A stretch of DNA of 64,000 nucleotides, taken from the NCBI GenBank assembly GCA_008690995.1, contig VRMN01000004.1:372001-436000 (forward strand), given 5' to 3'. Below, one piece after another: positions 1-9,002 of this stretch. The DNA is from Porphyridium purpureum. Taxonomy: Eukaryota > Rhodophyta > Bangiophyceae > Porphyridiales > Porphyridiaceae. Under the pieces are notes generated by a model. That model was not told the DNA's origin. It saw nothing but the letters and a program-made list of their open reading frames with translations, and did not search any database. Numbering within the stretch: position 1 is the stretch's first letter; each line of letters starts with the position of its first letter. The translations under genes and the position numbers were made by a program.

Positions 1-2
1 GT

Positions 3-257
3 TATGGCCTCTACATGGGTTTGCCGCTGTTGCGCAACGCATACCGGCCAGATATCACCGTAGCAGAAGCAAAGAAGCTCCTGGAGGATATCATGCGCGT
101 GCTCTTCTACCGCGATGCGCGCACTTCCAACTCAATACAGATTGCGGCCGTTACAAAGGACGGTGTGGAGATTTCTGAATTTTACGACCTTGAGACGAAA
201 TGGGATTATCAGCGCTTCGTCGATGGGGCCCGCAGCGGTGATGTATCCACATGGTAA
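3..257 (+). CDS. PSMB4: Proteasome subunit beta type-4 (PSMB4/beta-7), C-terminal part
   Basis: Only the last 84 codons are in the window; the frame is open to the left edge, so the gene starts outside. The visible part resembles the end of the 20S core beta subunit called PSMB4 in animals and Pre4 in yeast. Shared features are the PLLR motif, the helix ending in MRVLFYRDAR, the strand IQIAAVTKDGVEI and the late tryptophan in TKWD. This subunit is not proteolytic; its tail clamps the two beta rings together during core assembly. It ends at a TAA, and the next gene (Rab7) is convergent. Two further 26S subunits (RPT1, RPT3) lie 17-23 kb away. Identification rests on family memory of the C-terminal signature and not on a full-length protein. 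Confidence 0.85.
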   Translation, partial: YGLYMGLPLLRNAYRPDITVAEAKKLLEDIMRVLFYRDARTSNSIQIAAVTKDGVEISEFYDLETKWDYQRFVDGARSGDVSTW

Positions 258-508
258 TTTGCTTTTGGACGACTCGATCGCGCGCCCCTGGAAAGAGTTG
301 TTCTGCGGTTGTGTAAAAAGAACAGATTATCGCACAAATGAGCCTTCTTTATTTTCTTTTTCTTTCCTGTCGGCACGTTCTTAACTCACGTTCGTCATCA
401 CAGGAGCAGCAAAAGAGCTACGGCAGGTCTCATGACCAATACAAACTTATACAATGACGCACAAGCCAAAACATACCACGTCATGCTCGAATCCGTCGTA
501 CAATGATT

Positions 509-1129
509 TCAACAGTTGCAAGGCTCCTGAGCGGTGTTCTGATTGATCTCGACAGTTTCAGGCAGGAAAAACTCTTCTTCCTGCTCGCCGCGCTTCAAGG
601 CGAGAGTTGCCACGAGCTGGAAGGCGGCCTCGACGTTGATGTCTTCGGCAGCGCTGGTCTCAAAGTGCGGTACGCCGCCCTTTGCTGCGCACCATTGCTG
701 TGCGCGCTTCGTTGGAACGGCCTTTGCCCGGTCCACAATGTCGATTTTGTTACCAAGCACCACGAGAGGAAACGTCTCTGGGTCGCGGTTCGCCGCGTAC
801 GCCAAAAACTCCTCCCGCCACGTCTCGAGGCTCTCAAAGCTTCGGAGGTCTGTCACGTCGTAAACGAGCACGCACGCATCAGATCCACGGTAGAACGCAC
901 TGCCCAGCGACTGGTATCGCTCCTGCCCGGCTGTGTCCCAGATCTGCAGGTTGGCCATTCGGTCTTCCAGCTCGATGTCTTTGCTCAGAAAATCCGCTCC
1001 TATTGTGGCTTTGTATTGCTGGCTAAAGCGCTGATTCACATATCTCTCCATCAACGACGTCTTGCCAACTCCGCTATCGCCTAGGATGACAATTTTCAAC
1101 AACTTGGTCTTGGACCTCATGTTGGGCAT
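509..1129 (-). CDS. RAB7: Rab7-type small GTPase
   Basis: A 206-residue Ras-superfamily GTPase. The P-loop GDSGVGKT is at residues 17-24, the switch I threonine lies near residue 43, WDTAGQE is at 65-71, NKID near 127 and the SA box (ETSAA) near 158. The N-terminus ([20 protein letters not shown]) and the run VLVYDVT are typical of Rab7, which controls late-endosome to vacuole traffic and fusion. The protein ends CNC, a CXC geranylgeranylation signal that anchors Rabs to membranes. Length matches the family. The ATG at 1129 is first in frame and gives the expected short leader MPNMRSK. The gene is divergent from ALG2, with a 521-bp shared upstream region holding one ACTGTAC motif and an 18-bp tandem repeat. 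Confidence 0.95.
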   Translation of the reverse strand: MPNMRSKTKLLKIVILGDSGVGKTSLMERYVNQRFSQQYKATIGADFLSKDIELEDRMANLQIWDTAGQERYQSLGSAFYRGSDACVLVYDVTDLRSFESLETWREEFLAYAANRDPETFPLVVLGNKIDIVDRAKAVPTKRAQQWCAAKGGVPHFETSAAEDINVEAAFQLVATLALKRGEQEEEFFLPETVEINQNTAQEPCNC

Positions 1130-1440
1130 TGTTCCTCTTCTTGTCTTCTTTCTCTCAACCCCACTCTTGTCGTGCCGTTTCGTTTCGTTCGTCCTGCCCT
1201 CGCGAAAAACAGCTACGTCGCTTTAACCCGTGGGTCTTGCCTCAAGAGCTACTTCTGCCGGCACCGATACCAAACCGAGAGCCACGTGACGCGTCGCGCA
1301 GCCGCCGTCGTGACGCGTTGGAGTGGTGACGCGTGCGTATCTTCCTCCTCGTCGTCGTCCAACCGTCACCGTCTCTCTGTTCCACAGACGCTGCTGCTTA
1401 ACACATCGGAAGCGCCCGTTGCCGGCCGGAGCTGTACTTC

Positions 1441-1447
1441 ACTGTAC
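1441..1447 (+). promoter_or_regulatory. ACTGTAC motif in RAB7-ALG2 divergent promoter
   Basis: Exact ACTGTAC, 204 bp before the ALG2 ATG and 312 bp before the RAB7 ATG. It is one of 19 intergenic copies in the window; see the finding on this motif. A regulatory role is inferred from placement only. Confidence 0.5.
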
Positions 1448-1456
1448 TGACCGTCC

Positions 1457-1546
1457 ATGGAATGTATATTTCATTGTAATGTATTATTCTAGTGTAATGC
1501 TGTATTCCCTTATAATGCTGCATGCCATTGTAATGCGTTATTCCAT
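1457..1546 (+). repeat. 18-bp tandem repeat, four to five units, before ALG2
   Basis: Four in-register 18-bp units occupy 1475-1492, 1493-1510, 1511-1528 and 1529-1546. Each opens TGTAATG (once TATAATG) and continues as an AT-rich half such as TATTATTC. A weaker fifth copy, one base short, lies at 1458-1474. Units differ by several bases, so the array is old. It ends 104 bp before the chosen ALG2 ATG and may be promoter or 5' leader sequence. Confidence 0.8.
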
Positions 1547-1650
1547 ATCGGAAGCACGCGAGCGGTCGTGCGGAGGGATTGGAGAAGAGTCGTGGAGAGC
1601 TGGTTGGGAGTGGATGCGGTAGCGATGGCGTGAAGGTGGATGGAAGAAGG

Positions 1651-3042
1651 ATGGTGGACGAGAAGGAAGGGCGGCGCGTGGCAATCGTGCACCCGGATCT
1701 TGGGCTGGGCGGCGCCGAGCGTCTGGTGGTGGATGCCGCGCTCGGGTTGCAGGAACGTGGACACAAAGTGGTGATCTACACCGCGTACCGCGATGTGCAG
1801 CGCTGCTTCCCGGAAGTGCGCCCGCGCCATTTGGGCGGCTCCGTGTCCTGCACGCTCGTCAATACGTACGTGCCGCGCAGCGTGCTGGGGAGGTTCCACG
1901 CCTTGTGTACGGTTATACAGTGCGTCATCCTCGCGTTGTACGTGTGCGTGAACGCATCGCGCGTCGACGTGGCATTCTGCGATATCGTGTCGGCTCCCGC
2001 CCTCATCTTCCGCATGTTTGGCATTCCCTGTATTTTTTATTGTCACTTTCCCGACCAGATGCTGGCAGACTCCATCCGCGTATCTCACGCGAAGCTAGCC
2101 GAAGTGGATTCTTCGTTGGTAGCCGTCAGCAAGCGGTTCGGACGGCTTGTGTACCGCGCCTTTGTCGACCGCCTCGAGCGTTTCGCAATATCGCGCGCAA
2201 CTTGCGTGGCAGTCAACTCTCAATTCACCGCCCGCATGTTCAGCGAAGTCTATCCGGACCTTTTGCGTGGTCACGAACGGAAGGAGCCCATAGTCGTTTA
2301 CCCCGCCGTCAACATTCGACCTAGTGTCGGCCATGACGCAAGTCTGACGTCAAGGCTCTGGGCAACCTTTGCCGAGGAAATGTTTCCCCTAGTCAAAGAC
2401 CCGATCTTGCTTGTTTCGCTGAATCGCTTTGAGAAAAAGAAGAACGTCGCGTTGGCAGTACGCGCCCTGCACGCGATTCGCTCAAGTGATTCGCTCGTCC
2501 CGAACAAGCAGCTCCGCGATTCGATTGTCCTGCTCATTGCCGGCGGGTACGATGATCGACTCGAGGAAAATAAGCAGACCCTACATAACGTTCGGCAGCT
2601 GATCTCCGAGCTCCGCCTGGAAGCATTCGTTGGTGTGGAACTTAATTTTGACGAATCGAAACGCATAAGCATCCTACGCGCCGCGCGAGCGCTCTTGTAC
2701 ACTCCGTCATCGGAGCATTTCGGCATTGTACCGCTGGAGGCCATGGCGGCAGGTGTCCCAGTCATTGCAGTTGATTCTGGCGGTCCTCGTGAGACCGTGC
2801 AAGATCAAGCCACTGGGTTCTTGTGTCCGGCCGAACCAGCCGCATTTGCCCAGGCTGCTGCCAGGCTCGTGGTTGATCAAAAGCTTGCAGAGGAACTTGG
2901 GAAGCGTGGCAGGGAACGGGCCCAGAGCTTGTTCTCGGTCGATGCGCTCGGAACGGCTTTAGAAGGCCTTGTCCATGAGTGCTGCGACGCAAAGTTGGCA
3001 CGCACAGCGACTAAGCCCAGCTCGAGAAAGAAGCAAAGCTGA
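1651..3042 (+). CDS. ALG2: Alpha-1,3/1,6-mannosyltransferase ALG2
   Basis: A GT-B glycosyltransferase of family GT4, 463 residues from the ATG at 1651; the frame is open further upstream but only to TTG. The N-terminal signature HPDLGLGGAERLVVDAAL, followed by RCFPE, is diagnostic of ALG2. That enzyme adds the second and third mannoses to dolichol-PP-GlcNAc2Man on the cytosolic ER face. A hydrophobic stretch near residues 95-110 (TVIQCVILALYVCV) matches the membrane-associated segment of the family. The lysine-rich FEKKKN and the C-terminal donor-site motif EHFGIVPLEAMAAG (with the E-x7-E pair) are intact, as is the GGPRETV loop. It ends KKQS and converges on the next gene. Confidence 0.95.
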   Translation: MVDEKEGRRVAIVHPDLGLGGAERLVVDAALGLQERGHKVVIYTAYRDVQRCFPEVRPRHLGGSVSCTLVNTYVPRSVLGRFHALCTVIQCVILALYVCVNASRVDVAFCDIVSAPALIFRMFGIPCIFYCHFPDQMLADSIRVSHAKLAEVDSSLVAVSKRFGRLVYRAFVDRLERFAISRATCVAVNSQFTARMFSEVYPDLLRGHERKEPIVVYPAVNIRPSVGHDASLTSRLWATFAEEMFPLVKDPILLVSLNRFEKKKNVALAVRALHAIRSSDSLVPNKQLRDSIVLLIAGGYDDRLEENKQTLHNVRQLISELRLEAFVGVELNFDESKRISILRAARALLYTPSSEHFGIVPLEAMAAGVPVIAVDSGGPRETVQDQATGFLCPAEPAAFAQAAARLVVDQKLAEELGKRGRERAQSLFSVDALGTALEGLVHECCDAKLARTATKPSSRKKQS

Positions 3043-3183
3043 CGCACCGCGACCAATCCGGCTAGGAAACAAGGATGATACGTGATTAACTTGCGCGATG
3101 TCTGTAAGATGCAGGCCTCATATGTATTAGTAATTGCACGGCTAAGACGACCTTGACCCTCTTTCGTCCTCTTAATCGGGTCC

Positions 3184-5343
3184 CTATAAGGACAGGATCG
3201 GTACATTGAAAACCGGGGTTTGCGCCGGAGACAGTAAAGGCGTGGATGGATTTGCCAAAAAATTTCGGTCCCGAGGATCTGACATCCAGAAAAGCGACTT
3301 GGTAACCTCCCCTCGACGTGCATCGTCCAGAGCGATATTGTACTCTGAAATCGAGTACAGTCGCGCGCCTAGCGCGCTAAGTGCACCCACTTCTTCTTGG
3401 ATCCTGTGAACGTGCGCGAGAGCGTCCACAAATGTCGACGGATGTGCGGTTGCTCCGATCACACGCAATTCTTTGGAATAGACTTGAATCGGCGAAAGAA
3501 GAAGCCCTGTGGACAACATTCCCGTGCCATTCAGAAGCACACTACCCCCGGGCAGCACGACGTGCAGAAGCCCGTGCAGAACGTTTCCGTCGCCACTGCA
3601 ATCAATCACAATGTCAAAGTGTCCCATGACGGGAGGGTTCATGCACTCGAGCATATTTTCTAGATTGCGCAGCTTTTTGCGAGGCCGCATTCTTGAGGCA
3701 TTCGCGCTACTGTCCGGGGCTGTGCTCTTGTGATCTCCTGCTCTCGACACCGCAAGCGCTGGTTCACGCACGCCGCTTGTCTCCACCGCTGAAAAGTCCT
3801 TATCGTCCGGGCCGATCGAAATGGAGCCAATCTGCTCCAGTGCGCGATTCACTTCGTCCATTTGAGCTGCAGTGCTTCCGGCAGCTGATGAAGACATTGG
3901 CTGAGTCGGCACCGCCGCCTCTCGCTCTCCCACTTGCGAATCATCCGAATCTTCCGAGGGCGTGTCTGAATCAAGCAGAGACGAGCCGGATGTCTCGTTG
4001 CCCGAGAACTCGACTTTGCCGTAAAAGTGCTCGGCCATCTTCTGCGCAAAGCTGCTTGCATAAAGGCTCTTCGCATACGACGTGGACGTCGCTGCTCCAG
4101 CAAAGGTCATATCAGACGTCGCACCTACAGCGCTGCGTCGCGTGCGGGGCTTTCGTTTGCGCAAGCGCTTTGGTGGTGGCGAATCGGCGTTGTTCTGATT
4201 TCGACGCTCAAGTTGCTCGAGAATGCTCTTGGACATCACCGAGCTCTGAAAATCCAGATCTTGCGCGACACGTGCGCGTCTGGACGAGGTATCAAGAAAA
4301 TGCAGGTCGCGAACGCCCTTTGATCTAAGAAGCAGCAGCCACAGAATCGCGGCTAGCCCACTGCCTCCGACCACCAAAACGCGTGGGAATTCGTGCCGCA
4401 GTGAAGGCTGGAGCTGACGCCACCCATTCAGCACTGCGCTCATTTCGTGCGTGAGGACGGCCCACTCTGGCTGGAATTCTGGTGCCAGTCTAAACACTTG
4501 TACAGCGTTCACGCAGCAGAACTGGCCCCACGCGCCATTCTTGTTGATGCCCATCGACCGTGAATCGCGCCCGACAGTGATGCGACCGCTTCGTGCAAAT
4601 TCGTCCATTGGCGGTACAAAGTGAGGACAGACACATACCAGGTCGTCCAAATTCAAACCTGTGACGTTTCGCCCCATGCTGACCACCTTGCCCACAACAT
4701 CCTGGCCAGGCACAATTTTCATAATATGCGGCGCCGCGCTGTCGGCAAGAATGTGCAGATCTGTCGCGGACACACCCGAGTGTGTCACTTGGACCAGCAC
4801 TTCATCATGCCCCGGATCTCTCAGCGTCAGCGAAACCTCGAGAAGGCGCGAAGGGTACCTGTACTGCAGCGCGTGGTTTCCGTATGCGCCCATTCGTCTT
4901 GAATAACTACTTCCGCTCCCTCCCGCGCTGCTTCCGGGCTGATGGTATGAATCGCGCTGCAAATAGTTCTGCATAAAGCCCTGACTTTTGCTGAGCGACT
5001 GTGCATTGACATAAACACCTTGCTGGTCCGATGGCGCGCCGACGTGAGACGAAGCCGTTGCTGCGACTGCGTCCATCCTATTTCCAGTGGCACCCACTAC
5101 CCCAGCTGATACCGCGGCGGTCGATCTCGGCGTCGTCATGCCTGGCTCTACGTGCGCGCCTTCAGCCGCCAAGAACGGCGCAGGCGCTGGCGCCAGGTGC
5201 GCAGACATCGGATGTAGTCTGCCCGACACGGGCTGTGAGTACTGGAGATGATGCTGCTGCTGCTGCTGCTGCAAAATCCGGGCCGACGACGGCTGGGACG
5301 CGTTGGCGCGCGCGCCGCGGGCCATCGGCGACAGCAACGGCAT
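3184..5343 (-). CDS. MDR-superfamily dehydrogenase-like protein lacking zinc ligands, Q-rich N-terminal tail and large internal insert
   Basis: About 719 residues from the ATG at 5343; the frame runs on upstream only to a GTG. Residues 1 to about 160 are low complexity, rich in S, A, G, Q and M, with six Q then two H near residue 25. From about residue 165 comes a GroES-like half (EVLVQVTHSGVSATDLH, IVPGQDVVGKVVSMG), then a Rossmann half (VLVVGGSGLAAILWLLL) and the usual end (LPGGSVLLNGTG, ARRGEVTKSLF). The cysteine expected before xxTDLH is serine, and the GHE motif reads GQD, so two catalytic zinc ligands are replaced; no structural four-cysteine lobe is seen. About 200 residues rich in S, D and E, with a basic nuclear-signal-like KRLRKRKPRTRR, interrupt the Rossmann half. 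Probably a zinc-independent reductase or a non-enzymatic nuclear protein; the substrate is unknown. Confidence 0.7.
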   Translation of the reverse strand: MPLLSPMARGARANASQPSSARILQQQQQQHHLQYSQPVSGRLHPMSAHLAPAPAPFLAAEGAHVEPGMTTPRSTAAVSAGVVGATGNRMDAVAATASSHVGAPSDQQGVYVNAQSLSKSQGFMQNYLQRDSYHQPGSSAGGSGSSYSRRMGAYGNHALQYRYPSRLLEVSLTLRDPGHDEVLVQVTHSGVSATDLHILADSAAPHIMKIVPGQDVVGKVVSMGRNVTGLNLDDLVCVCPHFVPPMDEFARSGRITVGRDSRSMGINKNGAWGQFCCVNAVQVFRLAPEFQPEWAVLTHEMSAVLNGWRQLQPSLRHEFPRVLVVGGSGLAAILWLLLLRSKGVRDLHFLDTSSRRARVAQDLDFQSSVMSKSILEQLERRNQNNADSPPPKRLRKRKPRTRRSAVGATSDMTFAGAATSTSYAKSLYASSFAQKMAEHFYGKVEFSGNETSGSSLLDSDTPSEDSDDSQVGEREAAVPTQPMSSSAAGSTAAQMDEVNRALEQIGSISIGPDDKDFSAVETSGVREPALAVSRAGDHKSTAPDSSANASRMRPRKKLRNLENMLECMNPPVMGHFDIVIDCSGDGNVLHGLLHVVLPGGSVLLNGTGMLSTGLLLSPIQVYSKELRVIGATAHPSTFVDALAHVHRIQEEVGALSALGARLYSISEYNIALDDARRGEVTKSLFWMSDPRDRNFLANPSTPLLSPAQTPVFNVPILSL

Positions 5344-5893
5344 CGGGCCGGTGGGCTGCACGCGATTTTCGTCCGCGAGCGCGTCGACCTCCGGGAGGCG
5401 TCGCCGCGCGGGCTCTGCGCCGGACTCGACTCGCGGCCGGGCATGTCCATCCGAGCGACGGCTATCTACGGCGTGCGTCGAGCCACCGCGAGCCACCTTC
5501 CGAGCCGCCCTCACCCCCCACCCACCCCACCCATGCCGGCGCGCGCGCTGCCGCCAGCTCTTCTCTTCAAATTGAGCCGGTTTTATGATCTTTGTCGCGA
5601 TTCCAGATACTATTCAGACCGAGCCGAATTGATTACACGCGCACGTGACACCGCCGTGGCGGCGCCCTGCCGGAACGCGCTGGTTTTATGGGACGCGACG
5701 GAGATGCGCATGTCGCGCGACAAGTGGCGGCTGCGAGACTGCGTAAGATGACGCGACAAGGTCACGATGTGTACTGGGCGCGTGCGCGGGGCTGTGCTCG
5801 AGCCGCGGCAGCCACGCGCGAAAAGAAGAGATGTGACGCCTGCTGCGTGATGGCGTAACCCGCCAGTGCCGCGCGTCATGTCGTTCGGCAACG
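5344..5893. other. Intergenic, 550 bp
   Basis: Upstream DNA of the MDR-like gene and downstream DNA of NOP16. GC-rich and pyrimidine-rich near the MDR-like start, with several CGCG words. The frames crossing it are shadows without recognisable domains. No RNA gene seen. Confidence 0.5.
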
Positions 5894-6621
5894 TCAATCA
5901 GAGCGTGACGTGCTGTGCGGTTTCGACATCAAGTACCGCCTCACGCGCCGTTCCAGCACGCGCGACGTGTGCTGCATCGTGTTGATCTTGATGTCGCGCG
6001 CCATCGCCTCGTAGTCGTCGCCGTGCTTGGCGATGAGCTTCTCGAGCACCTGCGCTTCACTGTAAGAAAGGCAGAACACCGCACCAAGGGTCAGCGGGGA
6101 AAAAAAAAGAAAAGCCGCAATGGAAATGAGAAGATAGAAGCGAACAACAGCGTCAGGTTAGCGTCCGGTCCATTTGCCCCAGGACGGGGCACCCGTGGTC
6201 AATTCAGAACATGTGCTGGGCTCAGGCAACGCATCGGACAGGAGCCGCGCGGCGCCTTCACTAGACATCATTAAATTACAAGAAATGCAGAAACAAACAC
6301 AACGTACCCTTCGGCTGGATGCCGCGGCGCCTCCTTCTCCCCGACCGCGGCGAGTTCCTCCATGCGCGCAACAACGGCGGTCTGCGCGTCGCCGCTCGCT
6401 TTTGCCTTGTTGTTCAGCGGCGCATTTGCCCGAGCGGCCAGCCCGATGGCGTCCAAATTTTCCCGCACGTTCTTCGAGTTGTCCCACGCCTCACGTACCG
6501 TCGCGTCCGCCACGTGCTGCTTGAAGACCTTGCCGGTCTTTTGAGAATGCAGTCGCTTCCTGTGCCGCTTCTGCGCAGACCCAGACTTGGTCGCGCCGGT
6601 GCTCGGCTTCCGCTTCACCAT
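5894..6621 (-). CDS. NOP16: Nucleolar protein 16 (NOP16), two exons
   Basis: Exon 1 runs 6621-6308 and exon 2 runs 6059-5894, joined across a 248-bp GT-AG intron; together 480 nt code 159 residues. Exon 1 gives the basic start MVKRKPSTGATKSGSAQKRH and the family motif VREAWDNSKNVRENL with GLA. Exon 2 gives EAQVLEKLIAKHGDDYEAMARDIK and a basic end, matching the conserved NOP16 C-terminus. NOP16 is a nucleolar factor of 60S ribosomal subunit assembly. Neither exon alone makes a complete member; the splice restores phase exactly (codon GG/T). The gene is divergent from DUS1, 246 bp apart, so two RNA-biology genes share a promoter region. Confidence 0.9.
6060..6307 (-). other. Spliceosomal intron of NOP16
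   Basis: The donor reads G/GTACGTTGTG at 6308/6307 and the acceptor CTTACAG at 6060 with a pyrimidine-rich run before it (ttctgcctttctta). Removing it joins the two conserved halves of NOP16 in frame. It is the only intron needed to explain a gene in this window. The branch site was not identified. Confidence 0.88.
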
Positions 6622-6764
6622 GCTGATTCCCTCCTTGAGTCAATTGGCTTGCTTGCCCTTCTCCCGCCTCGCCACAACACCGGCACGCATGCACGCGCGC
6701 CAAACCGCACGCGCTTCTCTAAGCCCGCGCCGAAACGTATAACAAAGCACGCCGTTTTGATAGT

Positions 6765-6771
6765 GTACAGT
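6765..6771 (-). promoter_or_regulatory. ACTGTAC motif in NOP16-DUS1 divergent promoter
   Basis: GTACAGT on the plus strand, 103 bp before the DUS1 ATG and 144 bp before the NOP16 ATG. A TATA-free region; the motif is the clearest shared signal here. Confidence 0.5.
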
Positions 6772-6867
6772 GATTCGTGTGCAACCAAAATTCGCGGCGT
6801 GTGTTGCGGGACGACGAGGGTGGTGGTGGGAACAAGGAGTGGACGGCGGCGGGTGTTCGGCGTCGAA

Positions 6868-7950
6868 ATGGAACCGCAGCAGAAGATGCTGCGGGGATGG
6901 GATCACTTCCGGGCACTAGGCAGCCCGCGACTGCTGTGCGCGCCCATGGTCGATGGGAGCGAGCTGCCGTTTCGTATGATGGTCCGCGGGTATGGCGTGC
7001 AGTGCGCGTACTCGCCCATGATTAACGCCGGTGTGTACGTCCGCGCGGCGGAGAAAATAAAACAGGAACTCTTTTCGACCACGCAGGCTGACCGGCCGCT
7101 CGTGGTGCAAATCGCAGGCCACGACCCGGAACTGATGCTCGCGTGTGCTCGCGAGCTGCAGACGCACTGCGACGCGATCGATATTAATTTTGGATGCCCG
7201 CAGCATATTGCGCGGCGCGGCAAGTATGGCGCATTTTTGATGGACGATTGGGAGCTCGTGGGGCGTCTCGTGCGTACGCTTGCCGAGGGCCTGGACGTGC
7301 CTCTGTGGTGCAAGATCCGTGTCTTCCCTGAAATTGAAAAAACCATCCAGTACGCCAAAATCTTTGAGAGCTCCGGCTGCTCCGTGCTAGCCGTCCACGG
7401 TCGCACACGTGAGCAGAATGGACAGAATTCTGGTGCCGCGAGCATGGAGCATATTCGTGCAGTGCGCGAGGCGCTGAGTATACCGGTCTTAGCGAATGGA
7501 AACGTGCAGACCTTGGCGGACGCCGAGCAGGTGCTTCAGGAAACTGGTGCCGCAGGTGTACTGTCTGCGTGGGCGCTGTTGGACAACCCTTGCGTTTTCC
7601 AGCCAGCCGTATATGGTGGTACGCATCCCAATCGACTGCACCTTGCGCGCGAGTACCTCGACTGGGCTGATAAGTTTCCTGTACGAATTCACATTGTGCG
7701 CACGCATATGTTCAAGCTGTTGCGTAGTCGGCTCGACTGTCACATGGACATGAACCAGGAATTGGCCAAGTGTAAAGATGTGGGAGAAATGCGAGTATTC
7801 CTCGACAGACTTGAAAAGCGCTGCGAAGGAATTGATGATCTCGACTCGATTCCGTACTTCATCCGGCGACAGAAGAAAATGGATGAGAAGGAGGCCGCCG
7901 AAACTAGTGTACAAAAAGAGGAGCTCAAGGAGCCTGTCTTGGCGAGCTGA
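6868..7950 (+). CDS. DUS1: tRNA-dihydrouridine synthase, Dus1 type
   Basis: A 360-residue FMN-dependent TIM-barrel enzyme that reduces uridine in the tRNA D-loop (U16/U17 in yeast Dus1). Signature segments in order: LLCAPMVDGSELPFRMMVR (21-40), YSPMINA, RPLVVQIAGHDPE, the catalytic loop INFGCPQHIARRGKYGAFL with Cys110, CKIRVFP, VHGRTREQ and VLANGNVQTLADAE, then a helical tRNA-binding end. APMVDGSELPFR is Dus1-like and unlike Dus2 or Dus3. The ATG at 6868 gives an N-terminus that abuts the barrel; the much longer open frame upstream overlaps NOP16 and is rejected. The tail is rich in K and E (residues 335-360), probably disordered. Confidence 0.94.
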   Translation: MEPQQKMLRGWDHFRALGSPRLLCAPMVDGSELPFRMMVRGYGVQCAYSPMINAGVYVRAAEKIKQELFSTTQADRPLVVQIAGHDPELMLACARELQTHCDAIDINFGCPQHIARRGKYGAFLMDDWELVGRLVRTLAEGLDVPLWCKIRVFPEIEKTIQYAKIFESSGCSVLAVHGRTREQNGQNSGAASMEHIRAVREALSIPVLANGNVQTLADAEQVLQETGAAGVLSAWALLDNPCVFQPAVYGGTHPNRLHLAREYLDWADKFPVRIHIVRTHMFKLLRSRLDCHMDMNQELAKCKDVGEMRVFLDRLEKRCEGIDDLDSIPYFIRRQKKMDEKEAAETSVQKEELKEPVLAS

Positions 7951-8087
7951 AAGTTTGAGTTATGAACTGAGCTGTCTCAGGAGTGAAATGCATGTTTCAT
8001 TTTTATTACAGGGACGAGGCTACCATCGGAGGAGCCTCGATAAATGGCGACGGACCCCGCACGCATCAGTTTGGAAGCAACTCTTAT

Positions 8088-9002
8088 TCACACAAGACTT
8101 TCATCACCCATATCACTTTCAGTCTGGAGGCGTGGCGATCGTCCTAGCGGTGCTCTTGGGCTCAGCATGTCACAGATTTCGGGCTCTTCTGGTAATCTTC
8201 GAAATCCGGCGTGGACGAGCACCAACAGAAAGCACGCAGAAAAGAGCGTTAGTGCGACGTACCCAGAGCTCGTGTACGTCAGGAGAAACACGGAAAACAG
8301 AAGCCAGATCGCAGACTTGCCGTGTTCGTGAATCACCAGGCGCCAAATTACGACCGACTCTCGCTCGTGGTACATGAAAAAGTACGCGTAGCTCACAAAA
8401 AGAGCGACGTACGAGACGAACGCGAGCGGCCGCATTGCAATCGTGAAAGCCACGATGAACAAACTCACGACAACATAATTGTGGAAGAAGCGGTCGATAT
8501 TGTCTGGAATGCGAGTCGCGAATGTTTTGATGCTCTGCGGCATAGCCAACTGCGTTGGATCGATAAATTCTGGCCACGTTGTTGTCTTGGCCCAGGTTTC
8601 GTACAACATTTCGCGCATCGAGTCCTTCTGGAATAACATGTCGCAGTAGTCCATGCTGCTGAAAGGCTTGACGCCATGGTCCGGTAGCCCCTCGAGGCGC
8701 TCATCATTCGCTAGTTCTTGAAGTTCAATCACGTGCGATGAAGAACCCGACTTTTTCAGTTTGCTTGGTGAGGGCGGAGGCGATATGCTCGTCGCACGCT
8801 GGAGTACCTTGTCCACATTTGGGAGTGGGACTGCCGGCGCAGATCCGGCCTCAAAACATGACGTCTCGCTGCTTTCATCATTCACATCTTCGTAGTCTGC
8901 AAAAGGATCGAGATCTTCTATGACGTGCTTTGCAACGCCTCTCACGTCTGGCTCCTGAAAGGGCAGCGGGTCGTACCGCAAACCCAACAGCATCTCTGAC
9001 AT
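8088..9002 (-). CDS. PRA1/YIP3-family prenylated Rab acceptor protein
   Basis: 304 residues from the ATG at 9002 (MSEMLLGLRYDP); longer frames open only with GTG. Residues 1 to about 155 are hydrophilic and acidic with a PPPSPSKLKKSGS stretch. From about residue 165 come RIPDNIDRFFHNYVVVSLFI and four closely spaced hydrophobic segments ending LLVLVHAGFR. This layout (N-terminal cytosolic part, paired membrane hairpins, the final VLVHAxFR) fits PRA1 proteins, which bind prenylated Rabs on ER-Golgi-endosome membranes. Rab7 and a SNARE are close by, but shared regulation is not shown. The N-terminal extension is longer than usual for the family. The serine-rich acidic tail could be phosphorylated. 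Confidence 0.78.
   Translation of the reverse strand: MSEMLLGLRYDPLPFQEPDVRGVAKHVIEDLDPFADYEDVNDESSETSCFEAGSAPAVPLPNVDKVLQRATSISPPPSPSKLKKSGSSSHVIELQELANDERLEGLPDHGVKPFSSMDYCDMLFQKDSMREMLYETWAKTTTWPEFIDPTQLAMPQSIKTFATRIPDNIDRFFHNYVVVSLFIVAFTIAMRPLAFVSYVALFVSYAYFFMYHERESVVIWRLVIHEHGKSAIWLLFSVFLLTYTSSGYVALTLFSACFLLVLVHAGFRRLPEEPEICDMLSPRAPLGRSPRLQTESDMGDESLV

Noticed and set aside
1323-1622. 99-codon plus frame with VMYYS/VMLYS repeats
   Set aside because: The apparent peptide repeat is a by-product of the 18-bp DNA repeat (a multiple of three).
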